Assembly: GCA_003290165.1 (NCBI GenBank)
Contig: QNQO01000529.1
Location: forward strand, 558,001-622,000
Source of the DNA: Berberis thunbergii
Taxonomy: Eukaryota; Streptophyta; Magnoliopsida; Ranunculales; Berberidaceae
Length of the DNA stretch: 64,000 nt
Direction: 5' to 3'
Notes under the pieces: generated by a model
What the model was told of the DNA's origin: nothing
What the model saw: the letters and a program-made list of their open reading frames with translations, nothing else
The model's database searches: none
Position numbers and translations under genes: made by a program
Shown: piece after piece, positions 51,336 to 63,480 of the stretch
How the letters are laid out: every line of letters starts with the position of its first letter
How positions within the stretch are numbered: position 1 is the first letter of the stretch

Positions 51336-52502
51336 ATGATCATTAAGGGGCTGTTCAGGAGGTATGAAAGATGGAACCCTGTGCATCCAACCACTGGTGC
51401 CTTTTGGGGCATGGGAATTGGCATAGGGTGTGGTGTTGGATGGGGTCCTGGATTTGGTCCTGAGGTCATTGGATATGTGGGGGCTGGCTGTGGTGTTGGA
51501 TTTAGTGTTGGCATCACTCTAGCTGGTGTTGGCATTGGTCTCCCTGCAAACTTCCTGATTGGGTTTCCTTACAATGGTGAATTTCTCATCTTTAGCAAAT
51601 GTTACTTATTAACTACTGCCTCACTGCTTGAATTTGGATTTTGTCTGCAAAATTCTTTTTTACAACTGCATAATACGCTCGGAATGAGGTAACAAACAAA
51701 TCTTCCACCCGAGGTATAGGATATTTGTTTTTTATGGTTACCTTGTTCAATGCTCTGTAGTCTATGCATAGACGCAGGCTCCTATCATGTTTCTTTTGGT
51801 ATAACACTGTAGCTACATTTGGTGCTTTGGGATGGTTGTATGTATCCAGCATCAAGCAATTCCTTGAGTTGCTTCATAACATATAAAGCTGGATACTGCA
51901 TAAACTTTTTTCTGTTTTAAGCTGCCCAGCTTAACAAAATCCTCTGCATGCCACAATTCCTTCAAGAAAATTGTTTCGGATGATATTATGATTGACTGCT
52001 TGAATGCTTGAATGTGTAAAAGATTCCAATGTTAGAAACCAACAATTGATATTCGAACTACATCTTGCAAGATGTACGATTTTATACTGCTACTGGTTTC
52101 CTCTCGTGGCTTGTGATTTACGCTACTCTTTCTGTAAGCATAATATTTTGAGTAGAGCCTTATCATGTGTCTTTTCATTTAGGGATATAAAATATTCAAG
52201 CATATTCATCCTAATTACCTGAATTATATTATCCTTATTCTTCAGCTGTAATGGCAACTGGAACGAGTGCCTTGGGATTTGCTGGAGACGGCTGGAACGT
52301 TGTTGGACCAAGAGTTTCCCATTTCCAGAGTGAAACAAAAAAAAGACTGTCAAACTTCAACCAGAAGCACTCTCTGGGCCAGAAGGTTGACATGATTGAG
52401 ATCAAGAAGAGAATGATTTTCCAGGCCACGTCTCTTATGGAATGTGTACTAGCAATAAGAAATCATGATCAGGAATCAAACAAGGGTAGTGGAGCAAATT
52501 AA
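51336..52502 (+). CDS. Glycine-rich membrane protein, cadmium-induced AS8-like
   Basis: Two coding exons, 51,336-51,576 and 52,246-52,502, join in frame through a phase-1 GT-AG intron (165 residues). The ATG lies 6 bp after a good acceptor (CTGTTTCAG|A at 51,329), so a leader exon exists upstream but is not located. Residues 1-16 are basic/aromatic ([16 protein letters not shown]). Residues ~20-80 are a Gly-rich hydrophobic region ([35 protein letters not shown]) with small-residue helices likely to insert in a membrane. The second exon gives a hydrophilic, basic tail ending in NKGSGAN. I recall this Gly-rich pattern from Arabidopsis AS8 and its relatives, whose molecular function is unknown. 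The intron contains an antisense Gypsy RT scrap. Confidence 0.7.
51613..51960 (-). pseudogene. Gypsy reverse transcriptase fragment in an intron
   Basis: The minus strand reads [17 protein letters not shown], then after a frameshift [20 protein letters not shown] and [18 protein letters not shown], the start of Ty3/Gypsy RT. It lies wholly in the AS8-like intron, antisense to the gene. No LTRs are seen around it. Confidence 0.8.
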
Positions 52503-53320
52503 CTCAGATTTTCATATATGCAGAGAAAATGGCTCCATATGTTGTCCCAAAAATATAATATCCTCAGTCCTCTCCAAGGGCGATCACTATATCTATAGCA
52601 TTATTTTCTAACACACTATCAGTGGTTCACGAGAGTATCCAAGTAGGATTGTCATCTGAAAGGTAAAAGGCAAATGCTACAAATTGAGTCTTGTTTCTGT
52701 TGGTCTTTTTTGCAACACAACTGCTGATCATGTGGGGCATACATTTATATGATCGTAACTTCTAATCTAGCATTTGTGCGTTTCTGTAAACTCCTAGTTA
52801 GTGGTGTATGAAAACTCGTAGTTGTACAATCTATAAACTACCTTTTACACTGCAATATTTTCATAAATTTTCGTTTGCAATTATTTAAAATAAACTGCAG
52901 ATATTTTTAGAATCCCGATTGTTCTGATAAAGATTGAGATATATTACCATTTATAGCTTACAAAAAAAAAAACTAAAGTGGTTACTGTTTCACTCTATCC
53001 TCCTTTCCAAGTAATTATGGGTTCTGTTTGCTGTTAGATTCCCCCTGAGATACAGTCCAAGATCACACCCAATGTCTCTGATCCGATCGCAATAGATTTA
53101 GAAACTTTCTTTTTTTTGGAAAGTAGATTAATGCATAACCAAGAATCCATAAACACAACAACAATCCCCAAACCACCAACATACTAGCAAAACATTGCTT
53201 CAGTGCTCCAACTCTCATACCCCTGTCTTCCTCTTTTGCTTTCGCTATGCTTTCATCCTCATCTTCTTCTTCTGTAAGACTACAATGGATCGTATGGATT
53301 TCGACATCAATACAATAGAT
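52503..53320. other. 3'UTR of AS8-like gene and intergenic DNA
   Basis: The first ~370 bp is probably 3'UTR; AT-rich ends near 52,860-52,900 could hold the poly(A) site. Nothing else is recognised. Confidence 0.4.
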
Positions 53321-53324
53321 TGCA

Positions 53325-53658
53325 TGCTTTCAAATTAGAATAACTGCTGCACCTGTTGGAAATACAATTACTGCAAATTTAAATAGGAACGAAGTTACCA
53401 AAATTTTCTTGGGATGAGTCGCGGACTAGTTCACTCTCTTTAAGACGTTTCGCGGCTCTATCCAAGATTGTGCAAACAGTTTAAGCTTGCGTGCTTTCAA
53501 ATTAGAATAACCACTGCTGCACCTGTTGGAAATACAATTACTACAAATTTAAATAGGAACGAAGTTACCGAAGTTTTCTTGGGTTGAGTCGCGGACTAGG
53601 TCACTCTCTTTAAGACGTTTTGCGGCTCTGCCCAAGATTGTGCAAGCAGTCACATGCA
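53325..53658. repeat. Tandem duplication, 167-bp unit, two copies
   Basis: TGCTTTCAAATTAGAATAAC starts at 53,325 and at 53,492; both copies continue through GAGTCGCGGACTAG and TTTAAGACGTTT to CCAAGATTGTGCAA. The second copy has a 3-bp insertion and scattered substitutions. It may be part of an LTR; not coding. Confidence 0.85.
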
Positions 53659-54363
53659 CTTGCTGAAGAACGAAAATCTATTCACCTAGTTTCTTTTGCT
53701 CGGAATCACGAAAACCAATTACAGTAAATAAGAAAAGTATTTTGAAAACAAAACTTGAACTCTGTTTGATGAAATAGAGTTCTAGAAACTCTCTGAAATA
53801 TTAGAAACTGTTTACAAATAAACTCTTTGAAGTGAAAAATTTATTTTTCTAATAAAACTGTGTTTAGTTTTTATATATATTTATCTGAAAGAGAGAACAA
53901 CTATTTATAGGCCAATAGAAAGATTCGTTTGAGAGAAATCATGGAAGAAATCATGGAAAACGTGTGGAAATCGTGGAGAAAAGACTAGGTCTCCTCTGAC
54001 TCGTTCTTGTTCTCTAAAGCAAATAAAAGAAATTTATTATTTTATTTTTCCAAATAAAATTTCAACAAATTCATCTCAACCTGACTCAGTCAGTGACGCG
54101 TGCGTGTGTGGAGTGAACCAACATCAGTTGGTCTCCTCCCTCCTTCACAAAAGTGAGTACTCTTTGGTGTCCAAGCCCAAGTCCAAAAACTATCATTATT
54201 AACTCCTCCAGAGTGAATTACATAGAGAATATGGGACTAACCAAGACTTGAAATTTAAGAAACATTTCCCTTTATTTTTTAAATTCACACCAATATTTCA
54301 ATAGCACCAAGAACCATGCCAGCACACTACATCATCAACAACAATACAGAGCAGCAACCTCCA
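53659..54363. other. AT-rich stretch, possibly LTR-derived
   Basis: No ORF or RNA gene. A tract near 53,940-53,980 repeats GGA(A)AT.ATGGA. The style resembles a Copia-type LTR but no partner is found. Confidence 0.35.
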
Positions 54364-55690
54364 TGTCACACCCCGATTCTCAGAGAAACAAAAATCCCAA
54401 AATCCATAAAGGATTATTTGTTTCTTCAAAACTCGGGACATGAATTGTCATTCACTTCTAAAAGTAACAGTTGGCATCTACGAGAAATAATAATTTGCAC
54501 AATTTACCAAATTAGAGGAAAATAAAACAACTGATCTAAAAGCCCATCAAAAGGAAATTTTCAAAGCTCGTAGAGCCAACGCTAACAAGTTCAACAAATC
54601 ACTTTATATCTCTCCCAGGAAATAATCAATAAACTCTAAGTTTTATTACACAAAATTAAACTGTCACCTACAAATAAAAATAATCTAATCTCTCGAACAA
54701 CGCGCAACTCCCAGCAATGCTAGTCATGTACGAAACGAACTGCTCTAAGCTCGCCCGAGGTTACTAAATCCTGAAAATAAGCTAGTCGGCTACATTTTCG
54801 AAGGAATGTACCCAAGAAGCCAAAGCCCACTTGGGTCAGCAATAAAGCTGGTGTTAAATTCTTTGTTCCCCAAAAATCAATAAAACAAATAGCATGATGA
54901 CAGAACAATAAAATGTGACAAAATAACCAAAACAAATTGGTAGTTCCTCCACGAGGCCATTATGTAAACCTAATAAGTAAAAATACATTTACTTACACTT
55001 ACACTGAAGGAGTTGACTATGACAAGTCTGTCCTGCAAAAATATTAGTAGACTTGTCATCCTGCATAAAAAATTATTAGAAACAATATACGCATAATTTA
55101 CTCATTTTTATTTAAATAATTATTCATCTTTTAACAAATTGATCACTTAGACGATACCACATTCGCACCACCTCCGCGCCGAACATACATGCCCGTATGC
55201 CTCTCTCATATAAAGGAGGACTTCTCCGTCATCCATGCCCAAGTGGGGACATCACATACAGGCATGCATTGCGGATACTCCTAACTATATGAGTACCAAA
55301 AGCCACTCTTGGGCTATCAATGCGCATAAACTCACGTCACATTTTTTACGGATATATATCAAAGCCTATTTTAGGCATACAAATTCACCTCATTTTCGCA
55401 AGACTAACCCAAAGGTTCTTTTAGTTTCTCTAGTAGGAAATAGGCGTGCCACCTCCGCAAGACAACCCACAGGTTATTTAGTTTCTATAGTAGGATAGGG
55501 GAAATCATAAACCAAATATGTGTGGTAGTTCTAAGTGATATAATTCCAGGTGTTTTATATTTTTTCAGCAATCAAAGTTTAACAATATCATTCATTTTGG
55601 AATATTTCAGAATTTCTCCACAATGACATTTTGTCATTCATAAGTAAATCAATCAACTCTCTCCTTTGAGAAAACATAACATTGAAGTAT
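54364..55690 (-). repeat. 3' LTR of chromovirus element
   Basis: The first ~590 bp matches 60,693-61,265. The rest matches 46,990-47,700 in inverted orientation. It ends GGGTGTGACA in element orientation; the start is uncertain. It encloses direct copies of a 'gcaagac..aaccca' motif at 55,395 and 55,458. Confidence 0.7.
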
Positions 55691-56580
55691 ACGATTTAGA
55701 CAAATCCATGCTTCTTTTAACTTTGGTGGGTTAGATTTCCAAATCAAATTCCATCTTGCATAAGGCTCAAAATGGTTCAGCTAATCAGACCATGATTAAT
55801 TTCATTTCCTCTTTTGACTCCTTTTTATCCATACTATGGGTAACCCTTCAAATCACATAAACTTAGTCCATCACAACAAATAAGCTGCTTGTCTAATATT
55901 AAAACATCCAATTGACATCAAGATACACAGTTAACAACAATACACAATCAGAAAGCCTTAAACATTCATCAAGTAGCCCCAAAGTAAGTTCAAATCAAAT
56001 AAGTCACAACTCTAATATTTTTATCAAACCTGACCAGTAAAACTTGCATCAAGACACCCCTATTGGTACAAAACATGAACCTAGGGAGGTAGACTGAATC
56101 ACAAACACACTAAAAATACCCCAAACTATCAACATCGAAATCAGTACTTTAAATAAATGAAAAAAACGAAGTCAATGGAAAAACATGTCCACATGACTCC
56201 CAGGTCCTTAGATTTTTTTTTTTTCATACTTATACAACCCAATCAAAATACTCCCAATCCATCAACATCGAAATCAATACTTTAATCCATGGATAAATGA
56301 AAACCAATGGGCAAACATGTCCACATGGCTCCCAAGTCCTTAGATCTATTTGCTTTTCATACTTATAAATCACAATCAAAATACCCCAACCTATCAACAT
56401 CGAAATCAGATTCTTTAATTAATGGAAAAAAGTGAAAGTCAATGAGATTTGCAAATACATGCATTCAGAATAAATTTCATTCTGCAGTGGGACCCAAATA
56501 CCACTTTGTTTTCTTCATATTGTTGCATGAATCTGACATTGGAATAAAACTTGAAAGTGTGTATGGATTTTCGGTCTTTG
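55691..56580. other. Non-coding stretch with short direct repeats
   Basis: Lies between the chromodomain remnant and 3' LTR. A ~125-bp unit recurs at about 56,115, 56,250 and 56,385, each with ATCAACATCGAAATCA.., TTTAAT and AAACATGTCCACATG.CTCCCA.GTCCTTAGAT (the last partial). Confidence 0.5.
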
Positions 56581-56583
56581 AAT

Positions 56584-57096
56584 TCACCATTTTTTTTGTT
56601 GTCCTATGCAGACACAGAGAGAATCAAAATAAAAAGACAGAAAAAAAAAGAACTCATTTTTATGTTTTAATCTTCCTTTTCTTTTGTTTTGTTCCTTCTC
56701 CCTTCTTGCTCCTTCTCTTTTTCTTCCTCTCTCTCCCTTTCTCTCTTTTTCACTCCACTGGACTTTCACCAAATTCACTAACCTTCTACAGAGTTATTTC
56801 ACATCACGATCCATAATCTTGATTGGTCTTACTACTTGGGTGAAGTCTTCAGTAATCTCAATTTCTGTGGGTTGGACGATGTGAGCAGGATCCTTCACAC
56901 ACTTCTTCAGCATGAAAATGTGAAACACATCATGAACAACTGATAAGCTCGGTGGCAGGGCGAGTCTATAAGCTAAACTCCCTACCCGAGCAAAGATCTC
57001 AAATGGTCCCACAAATCTAGGACTTAGTTTCCCTTTCTTACCAAACCTTAATACACCACTCATAGGAGAAACCTTTAAAAAAAAAAAGGTCCCCAA
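56584..57096 (-). pseudogene. Integrase C-terminus (GPF/Y) and chromodomain remnant
   Basis: [20 protein letters not shown] carries the GPF motif; [19 protein letters not shown] follows. The frame stops after [13 protein letters not shown], but downstream text RLVNLVKVQWS continues the expected chromodomain before dissolving into Arg/Glu-rich low complexity. Confidence 0.75.
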
Positions 57097-57108
57097 CCTG
57101 AAATTATG

Positions 57109-58446
57109 TCACCTTACGCTTCCAATCAGCATAACTCTTATGTCGGCTTTGAGCAGTTTTGATCCGCTCTCTAATAATCTGCACCTTCTCCGATGTGTCC
57201 CAAACCATTTATGGCCCCAACAAACTATGTCGCCAACCTCCGCCCAACAGGATGGTGATAGACAAAGTCTCCCATACAAAGCCTCAAACGGGGCCATGCC
57301 AATACTAGAATGGTAACTGTTGTTATAAGCAAACTCTATGAGAGGTAAGTAATCCTCCCAACTACCCCCAAAATCGAGCACACATGCCTGAAGCATATCC
57401 TCTAGAACCTGATTCACCCGCTCTGTCTGATCATCAGTCTGAGGATGATAACTTGTACTCAAATCTAGTCTCGTCCCCATGGCTCGCTGAAAACTCTCCC
57501 AAAACTCAGTTGCACACAAGGGATCTCTGTCAGACACAATGGACACTGGTACTCCGTGGATAACTACCTCACGGATGCATCGTCTGGCTAACTGTTCAGT
57601 AGTACAGTGTACACCAACCAAAACAAAAAGCGCGGACTTAGTCAAACGATCAACTATAACCCAAATTGACTCGTTACCTCATCGGGTTTTCGGTAAACCA
57701 TCTACAAAGTCCATAGAAATATTTTCCCATTTCCAGATAGGAATCTCTAATGGTTGCATCAAACCTGACACATCCTTCTTCATATCGTCCCACCCGAAAG
57801 TTCGCTTCAGATCATGATACATTTTTGTGCCTCCCGAGTGGATGGTAAAACGTGACTTATGAGCCTCATCCATAATTTCTTTCTTCAATCCCTCAGTCGT
57901 AGGCACACAAAGTCTCCCGTGAAATCTCAAACCACCATCGGACTCAACTGACCACTCTAAGGGACAATCATCTAGATTATCAAGCACTAAATCCTCTAAT
58001 TTCCTCATCAAACGAGGATCCTTATGTTGCTCCTCTAAAACCATGCTGATTAAAAATGGTCGAACCGATAAACTACCAACATAAGCCATGTTCGCTCCCT
58101 GGACAAGCTGAACATCAAAAGAAGAAATAGCCTCAAGAGACTTCCATTCCTTTACCATGAGTGATGCCATAATGGTGTGTTGTCGACTGAGAGCATCGGC
58201 TACTACATTCCCCTTACCTGGGTGGTAAATGATCTCAAAATCATAACTACTAATGAACTCCACCCACCTTTGTTGTCTCATATTCAACATATTCTGCAGA
58301 AACAAATACTTGAGACTTTTGTTATCCGTGAACAACTCAAAATGCTCCCCATACAGATAGTGTCGCCACATCTTCAAAGTAAACACAATTGCCACTAATT
58401 CCAAGTCATGGGTAGGATATTGCCTCTCATGAGGCGTACAACACAA
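57109..58446 (-). pseudogene. Chromovirus RNase H end and integrase core
   Basis: 58,446-57,679 has YPTHDLELVAIVFTLKMWRH and LFTDNKSLKYLF (RNase H), then FTIHSGGTKMYHDLKRTFGW (zinc region) and WENISMDFVDGLPKTR with the first DDE Asp. After a stop, 57,645-57,109 continues with VSDRDP (second Asp), TSYHPQTDDQTERVNQVLED (Glu) and FAYNNSYHSSIGMAPFEALYG. All three DDE residues remain but the frame is broken. Confidence 0.85.
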
Positions 58447-58640
58447 CCTTCTGATTCTGCATCAGTACACACCCCAGACCTGTGCCACTAGCATCAGTGA
58501 AGACCACCAACTTCTCACCTTGCACTGGAATAGTCAGGATGGGCGCAGTGGTTAATCGGTGCTTCAACTCCTGGAAGGCCTTTTCACACTCATTAGTCCA
58601 AATAAATTGAACATTCTTGCAGGTCAACTTAGTCAAAGGG
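58427..58640 (-). pseudogene. Chromovirus RNase H start
   Basis: CEKAFQELKHRLTTAPILTI and LVVFTDASGTGLGCVLMQN give the RT-RNase H linker and catalytic TDAS. A frame change links it to the next segment. Confidence 0.85.
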
Positions 58641-58805
58641 GCAGCAATAAGATAAAACTTCTCGATAATCGTCTATAGTAACCAGCTAACCCTAAAAAGC
58701 TTCTCACCTCCGTTGCATTAGTAGGTTGTTTCTAATCTTTCACTGCTTTCACCTTATCAGGATCAACTGCTATACCCTGACTAGAAACAACATGCCCTAA
58801 GAATT

Positions 58806-59310
58806 TTACTTTTTTTCCCAAAAATGGCACTTGCTAAATTTCGCATACAATTTATGATCTCTCAAGGTCTGCAACACTATCCTGAGATGTTCTCTGTGCT
58901 CTGCTTCACTGCGGGAGTAAACCAAAATGTCATCGATAAAGATAATGATGAATGTGTCCAAATATGGTCGAAAGATTCGGTTCATCAGGTCCATGAAAAA
59001 GGTCGGGGCATTTGTCAAACCAAAAGGCATGACTGGAAACTCATACAATCCATATCTCGTACGAAAAGCGGTGAGAGGAATATTATCTTCTTCTACACCC
59101 ATCTGATGATATCCAGTTCTCAAGTCAAACTGAGAAAACACCACGGCCCCCCTCAACCGATCAAGAAAATCATCAATTCGAGGCAACGGGTACTTGTTCT
59201 TGATAATCTTTTTGTTCAGCTCCCTATAGTCAATACACATCCCCAAGGTACCATCCTTCTTCGAAACGAAAATTGCGGGTGCTCCCCACGGAGAATTACT
59301 ATAATGTATG
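58806..59310 (-). pseudogene. Chromovirus reverse transcriptase
   Basis: [72 protein letters not shown] and the active site FIDDILVYS are in order and intact. The part from 59,246 is open; the first blocks lie just upstream. The downstream thumb after [10 protein letters not shown] is frameshifted. Confidence 0.9.
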
Positions 59311-59425
59311 AACCTGGTTCATACACACCTCAAAAGGATTACACATATATACATTAACATGAATAAACATGTCAATAAGTATAGTCGAATAAAACAAAAA
59401 CACCAAAACAAATTTCCCTTTTTGC
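59305..59425 (-). other. About 115-bp insertion in chromovirus RT
   Basis: The protein should run from LDEMLQKG directly to the SPWGAP block. Instead about 115 bp of AT-rich sequence intervenes, with the palindrome GAACCAGGTTC near 59,312-59,322. It could be a small MITE or SINE, or a duplication. Confidence 0.55.
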
Positions 59426-60020
59426 AACATCTCGTCCAACTGGACTTTCATCTCGTTCAACTCCTTCGGTGCCATCCGGTACGCTGCCTTAGAGATAGGA
59501 GCGGTTCCAGGTATTAAATCGATTCGGAACTCAACTTCTCGCCTAGGCGGCAAGCCAGGAATTTCCTGAAATACATCCTCATAATCTCTTACCACTTCTA
59601 CATATCGGATCTCTCTCTCTGACATCCCCACCGAGTACAGAAAACTAGACACCACTGACTCTTCACCATTTCCACAAATGTAAGAAATAGGGGGCATGCC
59701 GGGAGCATGAATGGAAACTATCTTTTTTGCACAATCTAGCGTGACTAGGTTCTTACGCAACCAATCCATTCCCAAAATCACATCAAAGCCCTCAAAGTCA
59801 AGCACAATCAAGTCGACAAGGAATACTTTGTCGAGGAAGGAAATCGTAAATTTTTTACATAGTTCATTTAGTGTCGTTGAGCCTCCTAAAGGGGTGGTAA
59901 CACATAAGGGTATAGCAAGTGGCAAAGCTTTCGACATTTTTCAATTAACCAAATGTCGAGATATGAAAGAGTATGATGCACCAATATCAAATAACACCTT
60001 CATATTAGAGATAGGAGAAT
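59426..60020 (-). pseudogene. Chromovirus protease and RT N-terminus
   Basis: KVLFDIGASYSFIS (about 60,000-59,960) is the active site with the usual DTGAS as DIGAS. After a stop at about 59,942 come FEGFDVILGMDWLRKN, DYEDVFQEIPGLPPRREVEF and RMAPKELNEMKVQLDEML. A mostly intact frame runs 59,937-59,299. Confidence 0.85.
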
Positions 60021-60049
60021 CATAAGTACCTTGAAAGTTTTTTTGATCT

Positions 60050-60580
60050 GGTAAGGTGGCAAATACACGCCCCTTGGGTGGGTTGACCTAGCCTATTTTG
60101 GGGTGCGTTCCTACCATTAGGGCAATCTCGCATTCGATGACCTGGTTGCCCACAAGTGAAGCAGATCACTGTGCGTCCCCCCGATGTTGTTTGGGTAGTC
60201 TGATTCCACTGACCCTGATTACCTTTTCTCTGGTTACCCTGACGATGTAATTGGTTTCCATTATGCCTTTGATGCTGATTACCATCCTGTTTCTGGAAAT
60301 GATCATACCTTCGTCTCTGAAACTAATTTCCACCCTGACGGTGAAACTGGTTTCATCCCTGCTGTTGGTTCTGATACCCACCTTGAGATTTATGGTTCTG
60401 AAACTGTTGACCCCTTTGCCCTTGGTCATAAGGACGGAAACGGCTACGGTCACTACGATAATCACGCGATGTACCTTGGTGACGAGTGTTTCCTGACACC
60501 TCGCATAACTTCTACTTGCATTTCTCCTTACTCTCATGATACATCTTGTTTTGTTCCTCGTACTTCAACGCCAAATCCAA
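60050..60580 (-). pseudogene. Chromovirus gag C-terminus with zinc knuckle
   Basis: The minus strand reads Gln/Gly/Asn-rich linker text with stops, then VICFTCGQPGHRMRDCPNG, a CX2CX4HX4C knuckle (60,168-60,126). The capsid portion is missing: only LALKYEEQNKMYHESKEK remains before the 5' LTR side. Confidence 0.8.
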
Positions 60581-60589
60581 AACAAATAG

Positions 60590-61265
60590 ATTAAAATTTT
60601 TATAATATGTGTACTTGAAAGTGTTTTTATTAGATAATCATATTTATAATGAGGTGAATTTGTATGCCTAAAATAGGCTTCTGATACGAAACTGTCACAC
60701 CCCGATTCTCGGAGAAACGAAAATCCCAAAATCCACGAAGGATTATCCGTTTCCTCAAAACTCGGGACATGAATTGTCATTCACTAAAAGTAACAGTTGG
60801 CATCTACGAGAAATAATAATTTGCACAATTTACCAAATTAAAGGGAAATAAAACAACTGATCTAAAAGCCCGAAAAATTTAAAGCTCGTAGAGCCAACGC
60901 TAACAAGTTCAACAAATCACTTTATATCTCTCCCAGGAAATAATCAATAAACTCCAAGTTTTATTACACAGAATTAAACTGTCACCTACAAATAAAAATA
61001 ACCCAATCTCTCGAACAACGCGCAACTCCCAGCAATGCTAGTCATGTACGAAACGAACTGCTCTAAGCTCGCTCGAGGTTACTAAATTCTGAAAATAAGC
61101 TAGTCGGCTACATTCCCGAAGGAATGTACCCAAGAAGCCAAAGCCCACTTGGGTCAGCAATAAAGCTGGTGTGAAATCTCTTTATTCCCCAAAAATCAAT
61201 AAAGAATATTACAGGATATGACCAAAAAAATAGTACGATAAAGAAATCAAAACAATTAGGTAGTT
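60590..61265 (-). repeat. Truncated 5' LTR and leader of chromovirus
   Basis: 60,693-61,265 matches 54,364-54,955; similarity stops abruptly, so half of the LTR is lost. Just inside, TTTCGTATCAGAAGCC resembles a damaged initiator-Met primer site. It is followed by a stray copy of the LTR-internal CCTATTTTAGGCATACAAAT block, indicating recombination. Confidence 0.7.
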
Positions 61266-61490
61266 ACCATCACTAGTGCATCAGAAAGTGGTTGGACATG
61301 AGTGACCGATGCCCTGTATGCAGGTTTTCATTGCCCACGTGATTGATCATGTAATTTTGTACTTCGTGATTGATCATGTAAATTGGTAATTAATTAGATA
61401 CAACTGATCTGCATTCATTATTTCTTGTTCGTTATTTATATTGTTAGCAATAAACTACTAATACTCAAATGCCCCCTTTTCATCATGATT
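61266..61490. other. AT-rich intergenic stretch
   Basis: Contains a twice-repeated GTGATTGATCATGTAA word (61,340 and 61,366). No gene. Confidence 0.5.
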
Positions 61491-61494
61491 GATT

Positions 61495-61690
61495 ATGAAA
61501 AAATCTAGAGATCCTGGTCCATAGCACTGATTTGTGCCTGGGAGGGTGGTTCGCATGTGTTCAGACAAACTCTATTCTTCTCCAACTTCTCCAAACCCAT
61601 AGAGAGAAGGGTACATGCAGACCATCCTCCCAGGCACAAATCAGTGCTCTGGGACCATGCTCCATAGAAGCTCTCGATTGATTATACCAG
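61495..61690 (+). ncRNA. MicroRNA-precursor-like foldback
   Basis: 61,523-61,545 is exactly complementary to 61,626-61,648 (23 bp). Pairing extends outward through TGGTCC/GGACCA and inward through GCATGT/ACATGC, giving a ~48-bp stem with few bulges around a ~54-nt loop. The surroundings are not self-complementary, unlike the MITE foldbacks elsewhere in the window. I do not recognise a known miRNA family in either arm. It could also be a tiny MITE. Strand is arbitrary because the foldback is symmetric. Confidence 0.4.
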
Positions 61691-61699
61691 CAGGGTTAA

Positions 61700-63070
61700 C
61701 ATGATAATGTCTCACTTGATTTGTCTCTCTGTCTAATAATCCCATTTCTGGGAAACACTTGTTGCCTAATAAATATTCTTAGAAATTGACTGTCGAATAG
61801 AATGAATAATATGAAGGACCTAAGAAGAAGAGTTATTCTAGTAATCGGAAAATTTCACATACTTTTCATCATTACTTGTTCTTCTCAATTCAAGACCTCC
61901 AACAAAACCACTACCAAAAAATTCAAATCAATTTCACTCTTCTAGTGGATCATTACAAAAAGCTGATAAAAAAACGTTGGCAAGCCTACGGACACAAAGC
62001 TCATCATTGTAGAACAAGTTGCTTATGTTTGATTTTCATAACAATCAAATAGAAATAATAAGTGAAGGTGACTAAAAGACAAATATGAGTTTTATGCTTC
62101 ATTCATTTCCTAAAGAAAATCGAGCAAACCATCCTCCATTCCACACCGTTTTTTTTATGACATTAGATTGCTTATGATCTGACAACCCATGGGGCTAACA
62201 TTCAGGTCACAAATCCGATCCCACTAGAACCAACATAAAATTAAGAACTTGCTTATTTAAATAACAAAAATAAAATTACAAGTTATACTTCAAAGTAAGC
62301 AAATGCCCATACTTCACTCATAGATGTCCTTTTTTAAGAGCTAGTAATCCCATGTATAAAGCCAAAGGCTATGAAGATATATAGGTGCACAGCACATCCC
62401 TTCCAACCAACAAAGGAATGCTTATAAGTAAACAAAAAACAAGATTGGTAAATGATTATGTTAAGATAAGCCAAGCTCGTATCTCCAATTTTTTTAGAGA
62501 TCACAATCTCTAATAAACATGGCCATATGAATTGGTTCCATAGTTATTAGGGATGCAAGACTTAGCATAGTAGAAAAAAAATAATTGAAATGGGAGTTTA
62601 CATTAAGGCGCTACTTAAGTATTTCGAGAACAACATTTTATAAGATTGAAGTAAGACGAACTAATTTCATAGAGTTGAATTTTAGACATTTACAATAGAT
62701 TTTCAAGAAAAATAAAAAAAAGGAGGTAGTTGAGGAGTAAAGAGCAATGAATTAGGACCAACAAAGATAAAGAAAAAAAACGTAAAAATAAAAATAAAAA
62801 TAAAAATGAAACAATAATTCTTGCTCCAACAGGTGATCAAATGTAGGAAGAATAAAATGAACGTGAACAACTCAGTGTAAGCATGAGTTGACCATCAATT
62901 ATACTTTTCTTGTTAAGATAAACATAAAATTTACTAAAATTAATTAAAATAAATACACGAACAAGAAAGCGTTAAAAAAAATTGCATGAAGAAAAAATTA
63001 TAAATTGGCACGGGAATTTGAAGCATATAAGTTTAACTTTATCCCTATCTATTTTAAACTTTAATTAAGA
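61700..63070. other. AT-rich stretch, no gene seen
   Basis: No ORF with a recognisable product, no tRNA and no repeat matched within the window. AAAATAAAAATAAAAATA low complexity lies at 62,784-62,806. Confidence 0.45.
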
Positions 63071-63075
63071 CTAAC

Positions 63076-63480
63076 AGGGGGGTATTCAATCATGGATTTT
63101 AATAGAGTCTGAAAGACTTTAAATCTCATGGATTTTAATAGAGTCTGAAAGACTTTACAGAATTCACTGGATTTTAATGGATTTTAAGTGACTGGATTTT
63201 GTGGAATTTACAGAATCCACAGGATTTTAATGGATTTTTATTATTGGATTTTCTGAATTTTATAAAGGATTGTTATGGATTTCTATTGATTCTTATAAAC
63301 TTCTGTAAATTCTTATGAATATGCTATTAATCATAGGAAGTTATGAAATAATGTCACCTACATTGTCATCCATATCAACACAAATCATAAAATATTTCTC
63401 AAATATCAATAAAACAATCGTTTGTATGCTACGTGAATTTTATTTCAAATTAAAAAAAATATCAAGAGGGGGGGAAACGA
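63076..63480. repeat. AT-rich 'GGATTTTAA' repeat, copy D
   Basis: Begins GGGGGGTATTCAATCATGG and contains an internal ~42-bp tandem duplication of ATGGATTTTAATAGAGTCTG (about 63,090 and 63,128). Inverted relative to 42,885-43,330. Confidence 0.6.

Larger units (their letters stand above)
54364..61265 (-). mobile_element. Chromovirus (Tekay/Del-like) Ty3/Gypsy element, rearranged
   Basis: Antisense element: truncated 5' LTR (60,693-61,265), gag zinc-knuckle end, protease, RT, RNase H, integrase, chromodomain remnant and 3' LTR (54,364 to about 55,690). Both LTR ends start TGTCACACCCCGATTC on the plus strand, and no matching target duplication flanks them. Most of gag is missing between the 5' LTR and the zinc knuckle. 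An insertion splits the RT. Pol wording and the C-terminal chromodomain trace place it in the chromoviruses. Confidence 0.8.
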